A stretch of DNA of 64,000 nucleotides from JAGPUQ01 sp963708735 (GCA_963708735.1 CAVPTW010000042.1:310001-374000); one strand, 5' to 3'. Positions 1 through 12,643 are shown, counted from the stretch's first letter. Translations and numbers: made by a program. The notes: generated by a model not told the origin, from the sequence alone.

Positions 1-1487
1 TGGGGTACCTTGTAGCGCCGGTCGGTGTCGATCTGGCTGTCGTAGCTCCACTCGTGAATGCCCATCTTCTGGCTGATGAGCGTGGTGCGGGGCAGGGGTC
101 GCTCCGCCACTTTTTCGCCGCGGCAGAACAGGTCGATGGACACGGCCGCCTGATGCCCGTGCGCCACCGCAGTGATGATGTTTTCCGGCCCGAAGGCAGC
201 ATCGCCACCGAAGAAAACCCTGGGATTGCTGGACTGGAAGGTGATGCGGTCCACCGTCGGCATCTCCCACTGATCGAAGTCGATACCGATATCGCGCTCG
301 ATCCAGGGAAAGGCGTTCTCCTGACCGATCGCCATCAAGACCGTGTCGCAGGGATAGAACACCGGCTCGGCACCGGTCGACACCAGGCTGCGCTTGCCCT
401 CGGCGTCGTAGCGCGCCTCGACGCGGTCGAACTTCATGCCCACCAGCTTGCCGCCTTCGACGACGAATTCGAGGGGTACATGGTTGTCGATGATGGGAAT
501 ATCTTCATGGATCGCGTCTTCCTTCTCCCAGGGCGACGCTTTCATATCCGCAAACGGACTGCGGACGATGACCTTCACTTCCTCGCCACCCAGGCGGCGC
601 GCAGTGCGGCAGCAATCCATGGCGGTGTTGCCGCCGCCCAGCACGATCACGCGCTGGGGGATGCTCTTGACATGCTCGAACGCAACACTGGCCAGCCAAT
701 CGATACCGATGTGTATCGAGGCATCGGCTTCCTGGCGTCCCGGGAGTTTCGACAGATCGCGGCCGCGCGGCGCGCCGGAACCGACGAATACAGCGTCGTA
801 ACCCTTGGCGAGCAACCCCTTGAGGCTGTCTACATAGTGGTTGAAATGGGTGACCACGCCCATCCCGAGGATATAACCCACCTCCTCGTCGAGCACCTGC
901 TCCGGCAACCGGAACGAGGGTATCTGGCTGCGCATGAAACCGCCGCCCTTCGCCTGTTCGTCAAAAAGGTCGATGGCATAGCCCAGCGGCAGCAGATCGC
1001 GCGCGACGGTCAGCGACGCAGGCCCGGCACCTACCAGGGCGATGCGTTTGCCGTTCTTGCGGCTGGGGACCTTGGGCAGGCGCGCGCTGATGTCCGATTT
1101 GTTGTCGGCGGCGACCCGCTTGAGCCGACAGATGGCCACCGGCTCCTCCTCGACCCGGCCGCGCCGGCACGCCGGCTCGCAGGGGCGATCGCAGGTACGG
1201 CCCAGAACACCGGGAAACACATTGGATTCCCAATTGATCATGTAGGCATCGGTATAGCGTCCGGCGGCGATCAACCGGATGTACTCCGGCACCGGCGTAT
1301 GGGCCGGGCAGGCGTACTGACAGTCCACCACGCGGTGAAAAAACTCGGGATCCTTGATATTCGTCGGCTTCAACTTCACCCCCACGAGACCGTGATCGCC
1401 CGCCGGTCGCGCCGCTATCAGCGCACCCGGAACCACCTGGCGCCCACAAAAATGGCCTGCATTATACATTGCATTGATTCCGGTCAT
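1..1487 (-). CDS. GltD-like NADPH-dependent FAD/Fe-S oxidoreductase (partial, C-terminus outside window)
   Basis: Only the first 495 or so codons are present because the gene runs off the left edge. The family (glutamate synthase small-subunit type) moves electrons from NADPH through FAD and iron-sulfur clusters to a partner protein. The N-terminal third has the cysteine groups of the GltD cluster domain (DCQYACPAHTP, then CDRPCEPACRRG). A FAD fingerprint (VGAGPAS) and a second nucleotide-binding fingerprint (VLGGGNTAMD) follow, and VLMAIGQE lies towards the end. I chose the ATG at 1487; an in-frame ATG at 1469 is also possible. No large glutamate synthase subunit is visible. It lies 66 bp downstream of prpE on the same strand, so co-transcription is plausible. 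The real electron acceptor is unknown. Confidence 0.85.
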   Translation of the reverse strand, partial: MTGINAMYNAGHFCGRQVVPGALIAARPAGDHGLVGVKLKPTNIKDPEFFHRVVDCQYACPAHTPVPEYIRLIAAGRYTDAYMINWESNVFPGVLGRTCDRPCEPACRRGRVEEEPVAICRLKRVAADNKSDISARLPKVPSRKNGKRIALVGAGPASLTVARDLLPLGYAIDLFDEQAKGGGFMRSQIPSFRLPEQVLDEEVGYILGMGVVTHFNHYVDSLKGLLAKGYDAVFVGSGAPRGRDLSKLPGRQEADASIHIGIDWLASVAFEHVKSIPQRVIVLGGGNTAMDCCRTARRLGGEEVKVIVRSPFADMKASPWEKEDAIHEDIPIIDNHVPLEFVVEGGKLVGMKFDRVEARYDAEGKRSLVSTGAEPVFYPCDTVLMAIGQENAFPWIERDIGIDFDQWEMPTVDRITFQSSNPRVFFGGDAAFGPENIITAVAHGHQAAVSIDLFCRGEKVAERPLPRTTLISQKMGIHEWSYDSQIDTDRRYKVP

Positions 1488-1553
1488 GCAAAGCCGATCC
1501 GGCCCGGCGACCAGGTCCCGGTTCACAAATTCGTCAGGAAAATCTATTTACAA

Positions 1554-3455
1554 TTAGCGCGTTACCGGATACCCGAGGGTAGAAAACGCGGCCCCGATCT
1601 CGTCCAGGGTGGCCGGATCGTCGATGGTGGCCGGCACTTTCCAGGGCTCGCCGTCGGCAATGTTGCGCATGGTACCGCGCAGCACTTTCCCGGAGCGGGT
1701 CTTGGGCAAACGCGGAATCCTGACGCACAGCTTGAACGCCGCCACCGGACCGATACGCTCGCGGACCATCTGGATTGCCTCGCTACAGACCTTCTCCGGA
1801 TCCCGCCCGGCACCGTCCTTGAGCACGATCAGGCCCAGCGGCACCTGGCCTTTCATGGCGTCGGCGACGCCGATGACGGCGCATTCGGCCACGTCCGGAT
1901 GCGCCGCGAGCACCTCTTCCATGGCCCCCGTGGAAAGCCGATGCCCGGCCACATTGATCACATCGTCGGTGCGCGCCATCACAAAGACATAGCCCGTCGC
2001 GTCGATATAACCGGCGTCGCCGGTCTCGTAATAGCCGGGAAACGTCTTGAAATACGCATTGATGAAGCGTTCGTCGTTACCCCACAGAGTGGTGAAGGTT
2101 CCCGGCGGCAGCGGCAGCTTCAGCACCAGTGCGCCGATTTCGCCCGGCGGCTGCGGCTTGCCGTCGCTGTCCAGCACGTCGAATACGAAACCCGGTACCG
2201 GCTTGGTAGGCGACCCCGGCACCACCGGCAACAATTCGATGCCGCGACAATTGGCGACGGCGGGCCAGCCGAGCTCGGTCTGCCACCAGTGATCGATCAC
2301 CGGCACGCGGAGCTTGTCCTGGGCCCAGGCGAGGGTATCCGGATCGCAGCGCTCGCCGGCGAGAAACAGAGTTTCGAAGCCGCTCAGATCGTATTTTTTC
2401 AGATACGCGCCGCTGGAATCCTCTTTCTTGATGGCGCGAAAGGCCGTGGGTGCGGTGAAGAATACCTTGACACCGTACTCGGCGATCACCCGCCAGTAGG
2501 CGCCGGGGTCCGGCGTCCCCACCGGCTTGCCCTCGTAGAGAATCGTGGTGTTGCCGTTGAACAGGGGGCCGTAGACGATGTAGGAATGGCCCACCACCCA
2601 GCCCACGTCGGACGCCGCCCAGAACACGTCGCCGGGGGCAACGCCATAAACCTTCCGCATGCTCCACAGCAGCGACACGATGCAGCCGCCGGTGTCGCGC
2701 ACCACGCCCTTGGGCTGGCCCGTGGTGCCGGAGGTGTAGAGCACATAGAGTGGATGTGTCGCGGCGACCGGCACACAGTCGACGGGTGCGGCCGCCGCTT
2801 CGAGTTCGCGCCAGTCGAGGTCACGTCCGGGCACCATGGTCGCCTGCAACTGCTCCCGTTGCAGGATGATACAGGTCTCCGGCTTGTGGCGGGCGAGCTC
2901 GATGGCCTGATCCAGCAGCGGCTTGTAGGGCACCAGGCGACCGGGCTCGATGCCGCAGGAGGCGGCGATCACCAGCCTGGCCTGGACATCGTCGATGCGC
3001 ACGGCGAGCTCGTTGGCCGCAAAACCGCCGAACACCACGGAGTGGATGGCACCGATGCGCGCGCAGGCGAGCATGGCGATCGCAGCCTCCGGCACCATGG
3101 GCATGTAGATCACCACCCGATCGCCCACACCGACGCCCCGGGCGCGCAGCGCGCCGGCCATGCGCGCGACGCGATCCCGCAGCTCGCGATAGGTGAAGCA
3201 CTGCTTGGTGCCGGTGACCGGGCTGTCATGGATGAGCGCGAGCTGCTCGGCGCGGCCGCCCTCGACATGGCGGTCGAGGGCGTTGTAACAGGCATTCACC
3301 ATGCCGTCGGCAAACCAGCGCACGAACGGCGACCTGCTGTCGTCCAGCACTTCCCGCGGCGCCCGGTACCAGGCCACCGCCGCCGCGGCTTCTCCCCAGA
3401 AACCGCGCGGATCTTCACTCGCGCGCCGGTATTCGCTGGCGTATTCCCCGCTCAC
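1554..3455 (-). CDS. prpE: Propionyl-CoA synthetase (acyl-CoA synthetase, AMP-forming)
   Basis: Activates propionate, or a related short acid, to its CoA thioester with ATP, through an acyl-adenylate. The product is 633 residues, normal for PrpE. The AMP-binding P-loop LYTSGTTGQPKG lies near residue 240, followed by the typical DTGG and the block HWWQTELGWP. The C-terminal catalytic lysine sits in KTRSGKVLRGTMRNI. The start is taken as GTG at 3455 because a GGGGG Shine-Dalgarno-like run lies five bases upstream; an in-frame TTG at 3473 would add six residues. No prpB, prpC or prpD is nearby, so the fate of propionyl-CoA cannot be read from this window. The flavoprotein gene follows downstream. 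Confidence 0.93.
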   Translation of the reverse strand: MSGEYASEYRRASEDPRGFWGEAAAAVAWYRAPREVLDDSRSPFVRWFADGMVNACYNALDRHVEGGRAEQLALIHDSPVTGTKQCFTYRELRDRVARMAGALRARGVGVGDRVVIYMPMVPEAAIAMLACARIGAIHSVVFGGFAANELAVRIDDVQARLVIAASCGIEPGRLVPYKPLLDQAIELARHKPETCIILQREQLQATMVPGRDLDWRELEAAAAPVDCVPVAATHPLYVLYTSGTTGQPKGVVRDTGGCIVSLLWSMRKVYGVAPGDVFWAASDVGWVVGHSYIVYGPLFNGNTTILYEGKPVGTPDPGAYWRVIAEYGVKVFFTAPTAFRAIKKEDSSGAYLKKYDLSGFETLFLAGERCDPDTLAWAQDKLRVPVIDHWWQTELGWPAVANCRGIELLPVVPGSPTKPVPGFVFDVLDSDGKPQPPGEIGALVLKLPLPPGTFTTLWGNDERFINAYFKTFPGYYETGDAGYIDATGYVFVMARTDDVINVAGHRLSTGAMEEVLAAHPDVAECAVIGVADAMKGQVPLGLIVLKDGAGRDPEKVCSEAIQMVRERIGPVAAFKLCVRIPRLPKTRSGKVLRGTMRNIADGEPWKVPATIDDPATLDEIGAAFSTLGYPVTR

Positions 3456-3693
3456 TGTTGCCCCCTGATTCAATCTTCGTGAAGCGACCGGGCCACGGAT
3501 GACCGGGCCGGAATGTCCGCATTAAACAATGTCACCCGCCGGCGCGCCAATCGGACCGCGCCTGCCGGACTCCCCGCCGCTTCCGGCGGCTGTTACGCTG
3601 ACGACCTGCGCACGCGTCGGCCGCCTCCGTGCCCATCGGAGCCGTGAGTCCGGCGCGCGCCGCATCTTATCCTGCCGCAACCGGAGACCGCCC

Positions 3694-4689
3694 ATGGCAC
3701 TGCCCACCACCATGAACTGCATCGAGATCGCGCGCCCCGGCGGCCCGGAAGTGCTGACCCCCGCGCGGCGCCCGCTACCCGTGCCCGGCGCCGGAGAAGT
3801 GTTGATCCGGGTGATCGCCGCCGGCGTCAACCGGCCCGACGTGATCCAGCGTCAGGGCGGTTACCCGCCACCCGCCGGCGCCTCTGACCTGCCGGGGCTG
3901 GAAGTGGCGGGCGAAATCGCGGCGCTCGGCCCCGACAGCGGACCCTGGCGGATCGGCGATCGCGCCTGCGCGCTGCTCGCCGGCGGCGGCTACGCCGAAT
4001 ACGCCGTCGCTCACCGCGATCTGTGCCTGCCGATTCCCGCGGGGCTGTCGGCGACCCAGGCCGCGGCGCTGCCGGAAACCGTGTTCACCGTCTGGCACAA
4101 CGTCTTCGAACGCGCCCACCTGCAAGAGGGCGAAGTGCTGCTGGTACACGGCGGTACCAGCGGCATCGGCACCACGGCCATCCAGTTGGGCGCGGCCTTC
4201 GGCGCCCGGGTATTCGCCACCGCGGGCAACGCCGAAAAAGTCACCCTGTGTGAAACGCTGGGCGCCATCAAAGCGTTCGATTACCAGCGCGAGGATTTTG
4301 TCGAAGGCATCAAGGCCGCCACCACCGGTGCCGATGTGATCCTCGACATGGTGGGCGGCGACTATGTGCAGAAGAACATCCGCGCCGCCGCCTTTCGCGG
4401 CCGTATCGTCTCCATCGCCTTTCTGCGCGGCTCCAAGGTGGAAGTCGATCTGATGCCGATGATGTTGAAGCAGTTGGTGCTCACGGGCTCGACCCTGCGC
4501 AGCCAGCCGGTTGCCGACAAGGCGCGCATCGCCCGCGCGGTCCACGACAATGTCTGGCCGCTGCTGGAAGGCGGCGACATTCGACCCCTGATCCACGCAA
4601 CCTTCCCGCTCGCCGAGGCCGCCGCGAGCCACGCCCTGATGGAGAGCAGCAAGCACCTGGGCAAGATCGTGCTGGAGGTGGCGCCGTGA
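3694..4689 (+). CDS. NAD(P)H-quinone oxidoreductase, zinc-independent medium-chain family
   Basis: A soluble quinone oxidoreductase of the QOR/PIG3 branch, which reduces quinones or other activated carbonyls with NADPH. The 331-residue protein has the GroES-like N-terminal half (GVNRPDVIQRQGGYPPP, a block typical of this branch). The Rossmann half follows with VHGGTSGIGTTAIQLG, close to the family AxxGxxG motif, and lacks zinc-ligand cysteines. The ATG at 3694 is chosen because family homology begins there; open frame continues upstream into the prpE promoter space. The stop overlaps the next start by four bases (GTGA), so yciH and the following genes probably share a transcript. Confidence 0.9.
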   Translation: MALPTTMNCIEIARPGGPEVLTPARRPLPVPGAGEVLIRVIAAGVNRPDVIQRQGGYPPPAGASDLPGLEVAGEIAALGPDSGPWRIGDRACALLAGGGYAEYAVAHRDLCLPIPAGLSATQAAALPETVFTVWHNVFERAHLQEGEVLLVHGGTSGIGTTAIQLGAAFGARVFATAGNAEKVTLCETLGAIKAFDYQREDFVEGIKAATTGADVILDMVGGDYVQKNIRAAAFRGRIVSIAFLRGSKVEVDLMPMMLKQLVLTGSTLRSQPVADKARIARAVHDNVWPLLEGGDIRPLIHATFPLAEAAASHALMESSKHLGKIVLEVAP

Positions 4690-5009
4690 GTGGAAATTCC
4701 CGGCTGGTCTACAGCACCGAGCGTGGGCGTGTTCAGCCTGTGGCAGCCACGCCAGGCAAACCCGCCGGCGACGGCATCGTGCGCATCCGCCGCGAGACCA
4801 GCGGACGCAGTGGCAAGGGTGTCACCACCATCGCCGGGATCCCGCTGGCGGAAGCGGAATTGCGCGCCCTGGCCAAACAGCTCAAGCAGCAGTGCGCCAC
4901 CGGCGGCAGCGTCAAGGCGGGCGTGATCGAAATCCAGGGCGACCACCGCGCTGCCATCAAGGCGACGCTCGAAGGCCTGGGTTATCGCGTCAAGCTGGCG
5001 GGAGGCTGA
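4686..5009 (+). CDS. yciH: SUI1/YciH-family translation initiation factor
   Basis: A 107-residue protein of the bacterial SUI1/eIF1-like family, which binds the small ribosomal subunit and affects start-site fidelity. The central GKGVTTIAG and the C-terminal run ending VIEIQGDHR followed by LEGLGYRVKLAGG are the SUI1 fold signature. The start is GTG, embedded in the stop codon of the upstream quinone oxidoreductase and preceded by GGAGG about eight bases away. Translational coupling to the upstream gene is likely. Confidence 0.9.
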   Translation: MSGNSRLVYSTERGRVQPVAATPGKPAGDGIVRIRRETSGRSGKGVTTIAGIPLAEAELRALAKQLKQQCATGGSVKAGVIEIQGDHRAAIKATLEGLGYRVKLAGG

Positions 5010-5034
5010 GGCCATCGCGACGCCCGCGGATCAT

Positions 5035-6963
5035 TTGCCCTGCGGCAGCTGGCCGAGCCCCATCACCCCGGAGCTGGCGGCCAGCGCGGCGGGCACCATC
5101 GATTGGCCGCTGGCGGACGGCGATAGGCTCTACTGGCTCGAAACCCGCCCCGCCGAAGGCGGCCGCAGCGCGGTCGTCGCGCTGGCCCCGGACGGGACCC
5201 GCCGCGACCTGCTGCCGGCGCCCATCAACGTCCGCAGCCGGGCCCACGAATACGGCGGGCGGCCTTACACGGTGGCCGACGGCATCCTCTATTTTGTGCT
5301 CCAGGACGATCAGCGCATCTACCGTCTGGACACCCGCGATTTCCGCGCCCTGCCCGTCGCCATCACCCCCGCCGAGCGCGGGCTGCGGTTCGCCGAACCT
5401 TGCCTGGACCGGCGGCATCATCGCCTGCTCGCCATCGGCGAACGCCACTATCCCAACGCCGCCAAGGGTCCTCAACGCGAACCCACTAACTTCATCGCCG
5501 CCATTGCGCTGGACGGCAGCGGCGCGGTCGATGAACTGGTGTCGGGAGACGATTTCTATGCCTATCCAAGCCTGAGCCCGGACGGCCGCCAGCTCGCCTG
5601 GATCAGCTGGAATCATCCGGACATGCCCTGGGACAACACACACCTGTGGCTGGCAGACATCGGCGCGGACGGCGCCTGCCGCACTGTTCGTCACATCGCC
5701 GGCGGCAACGCCATGTATCCATCGGGTGAAGCCGTGCTCCAGCCCGGCTGGACCCCCACAGGCGAGTTGCATTTCGTCTCCGACCGCAGCGGCTGGTGGA
5801 ATCTGTATCGTTTCGCGGCCAACGGCGCGACCACCGCGGTGTTTCCGCTGCAAGCGGAATTTGCCACGCCACTGTGGTCACTCGGGATGTCCACCTGGGC
5901 TGCCTGTGCCAACGGCCAGCTCGCGACCGCGTACACCCGCGACGGACTCTGGCAGCTGGGTCTCATCGATCCTGCCACCCGTACACTCAGGGGGATCGAT
6001 GCGCCCTACACGGAATTCGCCGCACTCGCGGCGGCGGGGAACCGGACGTGGTGCGTCGCCTCATCGCCAACCCACGGCAGTGAACTGCTGGAACTCGACG
6101 CCAGCAGCGGCGCCTGGCGCTGCCTGCACCGGGTCGGCGATCCCGGCCTCGATCCCGGTTTTCTGCCGACGCCGGAAAACTTCTCCTATCCCACCGACGC
6201 CGGTGCCGAGGCCCACGGTTTTTACTATCGGCCAGCACATCCCGGTTACACCCCATTGCCGGGGGAGCTGCCGCCGCTCATCGCCCTGTGCCACGGCGGA
6301 CCCACGGGCGCCACCAGTACCGCTTACAGCGCCAAGGTGCGATTCTGGACCAGTCGCGGGTTTGCCGTGGCCGACTTCAACTATCGCGGCAGCACCGGCT
6401 ACGGCCGCGCCTACCGCGACGCCCTGCGCGAACGCTGGGGGCTCGCCGACGTGGCCGATGTGGTCGCTGGCGTGCGCCATCTCGCCGCGCACGGTCGCGC
6501 CGACCCCGAGCGGCTGCTGATCCGCGGCAGCAGTGCCGGCGGTTACACGGTACTGGCGGCACTCACCTTCGCGAAAGTGTTCCGTGCCGGCGCCAGCCTC
6601 TACGGCATCGGCGATCTCGAAGCCCTGGCGCGGGACACGCACAAGTTCGAATCCTGCTATCTCGATGGTCTGGTCGGTCCCTGGCCCGCGGCTCGCGAAC
6701 GCTATCGGGCGCGCTCGCCGATCCACCATGTGGACCAGCTCGATTGCCCGGTGATTTTCTTTCAGGGCCTCGACGACAAGGTGGTGCCGCCCAATCAGAC
6801 CCTGGCCATGGTGGCGGCCCTGCGCGCGCGCGACCTGCCCGTGATCTATGTGCCCTTTCCCGGAGAAGGCCACGGCTTTCGCCGCCCCGAGCACGTCGCC
6901 CGGGTGTTCCGCGAGGAGCTGGCGTTCTATCAGCAGGTCCTTCGCATCGAGCGCGCCCACTGA
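5035..6963 (+). CDS. S9-family serine peptidase (prolyl oligopeptidase / acylaminoacyl-peptidase type)
   Basis: A cytoplasmic peptidase of about 640 residues with an N-terminal beta-propeller and a C-terminal alpha/beta-hydrolase domain. The nucleophile is the middle serine of GSSAGG (about residue 500). The acid lies in GLDDKVVPP and the histidine in GEGHGFRRPEH. DPP-type repeats such as SPDGRQLAW and SDRSGWWN occur in the propeller. The start is uncertain. A strong GGGAGG sits at 5000-5004, nine bases before an in-frame ATC at 5014, while the nearest standard start is TTG at 5035. The conserved family N-terminus (CGSWPSPIT) begins just after either site. It overlaps greB by one base. Confidence 0.9.
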   Translation: MPCGSWPSPITPELAASAAGTIDWPLADGDRLYWLETRPAEGGRSAVVALAPDGTRRDLLPAPINVRSRAHEYGGRPYTVADGILYFVLQDDQRIYRLDTRDFRALPVAITPAERGLRFAEPCLDRRHHRLLAIGERHYPNAAKGPQREPTNFIAAIALDGSGAVDELVSGDDFYAYPSLSPDGRQLAWISWNHPDMPWDNTHLWLADIGADGACRTVRHIAGGNAMYPSGEAVLQPGWTPTGELHFVSDRSGWWNLYRFAANGATTAVFPLQAEFATPLWSLGMSTWAACANGQLATAYTRDGLWQLGLIDPATRTLRGIDAPYTEFAALAAAGNRTWCVASSPTHGSELLELDASSGAWRCLHRVGDPGLDPGFLPTPENFSYPTDAGAEAHGFYYRPAHPGYTPLPGELPPLIALCHGGPTGATSTAYSAKVRFWTSRGFAVADFNYRGSTGYGRAYRDALRERWGLADVADVVAGVRHLAAHGRADPERLLIRGSSAGGYTVLAALTFAKVFRAGASLYGIGDLEALARDTHKFESCYLDGLVGPWPAARERYRARSPIHHVDQLDCPVIFFQGLDDKVVPPNQTLAMVAALRARDLPVIYVPFPGEGHGFRRPEHVARVFREELAFYQQVLRIERAH

Positions 6964-7490
6964 TGCGCTGGCGCCCACCCACGCCCGGCAGTTCACCCTA
7001 CATCACCCCCGCGGGTGCCGCCGCGCTGCGCGCCGAACTCGATCGGTTATGGCGCCGGGAGCGCCCCCAGGTCACCACCCAGGTGCAGGCGGCGGCGAAG
7101 AACGGCGATCGCTCGGAGAATAGCGATTACATCTACGGCAAGCGGCGGCTGCGGGAAATCGATCGCCGGGTCCGCTATCTGCGCCACCGGCTCGAAGCAC
7201 TGATCGTGGTGGCTGACCCGCCAGCGGATTCGGGGCGGGTGCGCTTCGGCGCCTGGGTAACCCTGAGTGACGCTGCGGGGGCCGCCATTACCTATCGTCT
7301 GGTGGGGGCGGACGAGATCGACCCCCAGCGCGGCTGGATCAGCATCGATTCGCCGCTGGCGCGTGCGCTGCTCGGCCGCGCAAGTGGCGACAGGGTTGTG
7401 GTGGATGGACCCGGCGGGACGGCGGATTACGAAATTCTGGCGCTGGCCTACAGCGATCCGAGCCCAACGGCCGGTTGCCCATCTGCCTGA
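6963..7490 (+). CDS. greB: Transcription elongation factor GreB
   Basis: A 175-residue GreA/GreB-family factor that inserts a coiled coil into the RNA polymerase secondary channel and stimulates cleavage of backtracked RNA. The N-terminal coiled coil contains the acidic tip KNGDRSENSDYIYGKRRLR, with the Asp and Glu used for catalysis. The YGKRRLREIDRR form is typical of GreB rather than GreA. A C-terminal FKBP-like domain follows (FGAWVTLSDAAG, then DSPLARALLGR). The ATG overlaps the stop of the S9 peptidase as TGATG. It converges on the HD-GYP gene with 55 bp between the two stops. Confidence 0.93.
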   Translation: MRWRPPTPGSSPYITPAGAAALRAELDRLWRRERPQVTTQVQAAAKNGDRSENSDYIYGKRRLREIDRRVRYLRHRLEALIVVADPPADSGRVRFGAWVTLSDAAGAAITYRLVGADEIDPQRGWISIDSPLARALLGRASGDRVVVDGPGGTADYEILALAYSDPSPTAGCPSA

Positions 7491-7545
7491 CCCGGCCGCA
7501 TCTGCATCGTCTTGGTGTTCTTGTCTCGATGTTCTTGTCCTGGTA

Positions 7546-8880
7546 TTAGAGAAATACCGGACCCTGCTGGACGCGATATTCGCGCAACGAAATACCGAAG
7601 GTGCCGTCCGGGACGGTACGTTTGATGAGGAACTCCTTGCTGAGCTTGCCGGTATCGGTGAGATCGAGCTCGACGGTCCGCTCCTCCATGGGTTGCTTGT
7701 CTTCGTCGCGCAACAGCAGCACCGTGGGCAGATGGCGGAATCTGGGCTTGCCGGCGAGCACAATGCCCACCATGCCGTTGCGCAACTCGACCAAAGTGCC
7801 CGCGGGATAGGGACCGACGGCCTGGATGAATTGCAGCGCCACCTCCTCGTCGAACTGGGTGCCGCGATTCTCGAAGATGATCTTCTGGGCATGGGCGGAC
7901 GGTTGCTCCGGAGCGTAGCAACGGTTGCTGGTAATGGCGTCGTAGGCGTCGACCACCGAAATGATGCGGGCAAACTCGGCAACCTCCCGCGCGCCAAGGC
8001 CGCGCGGATAGCCTCCGCCATCGGGCCGCTCGTGGTGGTTGAGGGCGACATCCAGCGCGAGGTGATGCAGGCCATCGGCCTGATTTTCCAGCAGTGCGTG
8101 CCCGATTACCGTGTGCTGCTTCATCACCTCGAATTCTTCCTCGGTGAGCTTCCCCGGCTTGTCGAGAATCTCGGTGGGAATGCGCATCTTGCCGACGTCG
8201 TGCAACAGTCCGCAGAGGCCGAGCAGATGCAGCTCTTCTTCCGTCATACGGAGATGGCGCCCGAACGCGATGGCAAGGACGCAGACATTCAGGCAGTGTT
8301 CGGCCGTATATTCGTTCTGGTTTTTGATCCTGCTCATCCAGAGCAGGGCTTCCGGATTGCGCAGGATGGAATGCACGCAAGCATCCACAGTGGCCTCTGC
8401 CACCGCAGTATCCAGCATCTGTCCCATTTGGGCGGAACGGAGGAGACTCTTGACATTGACCCGACCGGCATCCAGCACCTGGCGCGCCACCTCATGCTCC
8501 AGGCGCACCGGTTTCTGGACTTCATAGGCTGGCCGTGATCTGACCACAGTCCGCTTGGCCTGGGGTCGTTGGGCCAACCGCGCACGTGGCAGCAGAGCGC
8601 CCGTGTTTTGTCTGGGTGGCGGCTCGAGCTTGGGAACCAGCACTCCTGGGCCCTGGCGCGGTACACCCGCCTTCAACACATAGACGTGGTGACAATGGTC
8701 CTTGAGGGAGCGGATCTGGCTCTTGCTGCGAATCTCGAACCCCTGGAGCAGAAACGGCGTCCCCAGCCAGGGGCGATCCAGCTCCGCCACAAACATGCCG
8801 ATTTGAAGCTGGCCGACCGGGGTCTCAACCAGATTTTCTCGCGCATATTTCCTGTTGTCGGATCCGAAAATATCGACCAT
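7546..8880 (-). CDS. HD-GYP domain protein (probable cyclic-di-GMP phosphodiesterase) with N-terminal DUF3391
   Basis: A 444-residue predicted cytoplasmic phosphodiesterase for cyclic di-GMP. The N-terminus (PVGQLQIGMFVAELDRPW) matches the DUF3391 domain often found before HD-GYP domains. A basic, proline-rich linker follows. The HD-GYP core has EHCLNVCVLA, LLHDVGKM and HHERPDGGGYP, so the catalytic residues are present. The ATG at 8880 is where family homology starts; the frame is open further upstream without recognisable homology. It is transcribed towards greB and lies 95 bp downstream of the uracil-DNA glycosylase gene. Confidence 0.9.
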   Translation of the reverse strand: MVDIFGSDNRKYARENLVETPVGQLQIGMFVAELDRPWLGTPFLLQGFEIRSKSQIRSLKDHCHHVYVLKAGVPRQGPGVLVPKLEPPPRQNTGALLPRARLAQRPQAKRTVVRSRPAYEVQKPVRLEHEVARQVLDAGRVNVKSLLRSAQMGQMLDTAVAEATVDACVHSILRNPEALLWMSRIKNQNEYTAEHCLNVCVLAIAFGRHLRMTEEELHLLGLCGLLHDVGKMRIPTEILDKPGKLTEEEFEVMKQHTVIGHALLENQADGLHHLALDVALNHHERPDGGGYPRGLGAREVAEFARIISVVDAYDAITSNRCYAPEQPSAHAQKIIFENRGTQFDEEVALQFIQAVGPYPAGTLVELRNGMVGIVLAGKPRFRHLPTVLLLRDEDKQPMEERTVELDLTDTGKLSKEFLIKRTVPDGTFGISLREYRVQQGPVFL

Positions 8881-8975
8881 CTCTTCGCGCTTACATCCCT
8901 GCTGTCCTGCCGGCCCAACTATAGCACTGGCACCCGGCGCGACAATACAGCGTACTTCATTACCTGACCCTACTT

Positions 8976-9680
8976 TCAGCAGCGTTGCGGGATGGACAGG
9001 CAGTCGGCCACGCGCCGGCGGTACACCGGAATCACTTCGGCCTCGAACCAGGGATTGGTTTTGAGCCAGCGTCGATTGCGCGGCGAGGGATGCACCAGCG
9101 GTAACTGTTGTGCCGCCAATACCGGCCAATCGCGGATGCGTGCGGCAAGCGAACCGGGGTCGGCACCGAGGTAGTAGTCCTGGGCGTAGCGCCCCACCAG
9201 CAGGATCAGTTCGAGTGCCGGCAACTGCGCGAGAATCCGCCCGTGCCAGCGCGGCGCGCATTCGGGTCGCGGCGGCAGATCGCCGGCGCGGCCACGGCCG
9301 GGATAGCAGAGGCCCACGGGCACGATGGCGATGCGGCTCTCGTCGTAGAAGGTCGCGCGATCGAGACCGAGCCAGTCGCGCAGGCGATCACCGCTGGGAT
9401 CGTCCCAGGGAATGCCGCTGGCGTGCACCCGGGTGCCCGGGGCCTGTCCGACAATCAGGAGTTTCGCGGTCGCGCTGGCGCGCAATACCGGTCGCGGCCC
9501 GAGCGGCAGATCGGCGCAGAATCGGCAGCCGCGCACCTCGGCGAGCAGGTCGCGCAGCGCCAAGGGGTCACGCGCTCGGTCACCCGCGTTTGTGGCCCCA
9601 AGCGTCGCGCTGCTAACATCGGCCGCGCCGCCCGACGGCTGGCGCTGCTTGCCACCCCTCCCGCTCACTGTTGTAGGCAT
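8976..9680 (-). CDS. Uracil-DNA glycosylase-superfamily protein
   Basis: A 234-residue protein of the uracil-DNA glycosylase fold, which removes uracil or related bases in base-excision repair. CRFCADLPLGPRP resembles the cysteine-containing N-terminus of family 4/5 enzymes. VGQAPGTRVHASGIPWDD is motif 1, and HPSPRN is the C-terminal DNA-leucine-loop motif. The spacing of cysteines for an iron-sulfur cluster is incomplete, so this may be a cluster-free relative. The start is uncertain: ATG at 9680 leaves only five bases to the divergent gcvP start, and GTG at 9668 is an alternative. Confidence 0.8.
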   Translation of the reverse strand: MPTTVSGRGGKQRQPSGGAADVSSATLGATNAGDRARDPLALRDLLAEVRGCRFCADLPLGPRPVLRASATAKLLIVGQAPGTRVHASGIPWDDPSGDRLRDWLGLDRATFYDESRIAIVPVGLCYPGRGRAGDLPPRPECAPRWHGRILAQLPALELILLVGRYAQDYYLGADPGSLAARIRDWPVLAAQQLPLVHPSPRNRRWLKTNPWFEAEVIPVYRRRVADCLSIPQRC

Positions 9681-9685
9681 CCGCG

Positions 9686-12577
<2,892 letters not shown>

Positions 12578-12643
12578 GGCCGACAGGACTTGAGGACGCC
12601 GCTAAGAATCCGTCGTACCTGCGGTCGTTCCGGTTTGTACCTG

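Noticed and set aside
54..3482. 1142-codon open frame on the plus strand
   Set aside because: It is antisense to the GltD-like gene and prpE, has no family motifs, and arises from GC-rich third positions.
9681..9685. Glycine riboswitch before gcvP
   Set aside because: There is no non-coding space; the upstream sequence is the glycosylase gene.
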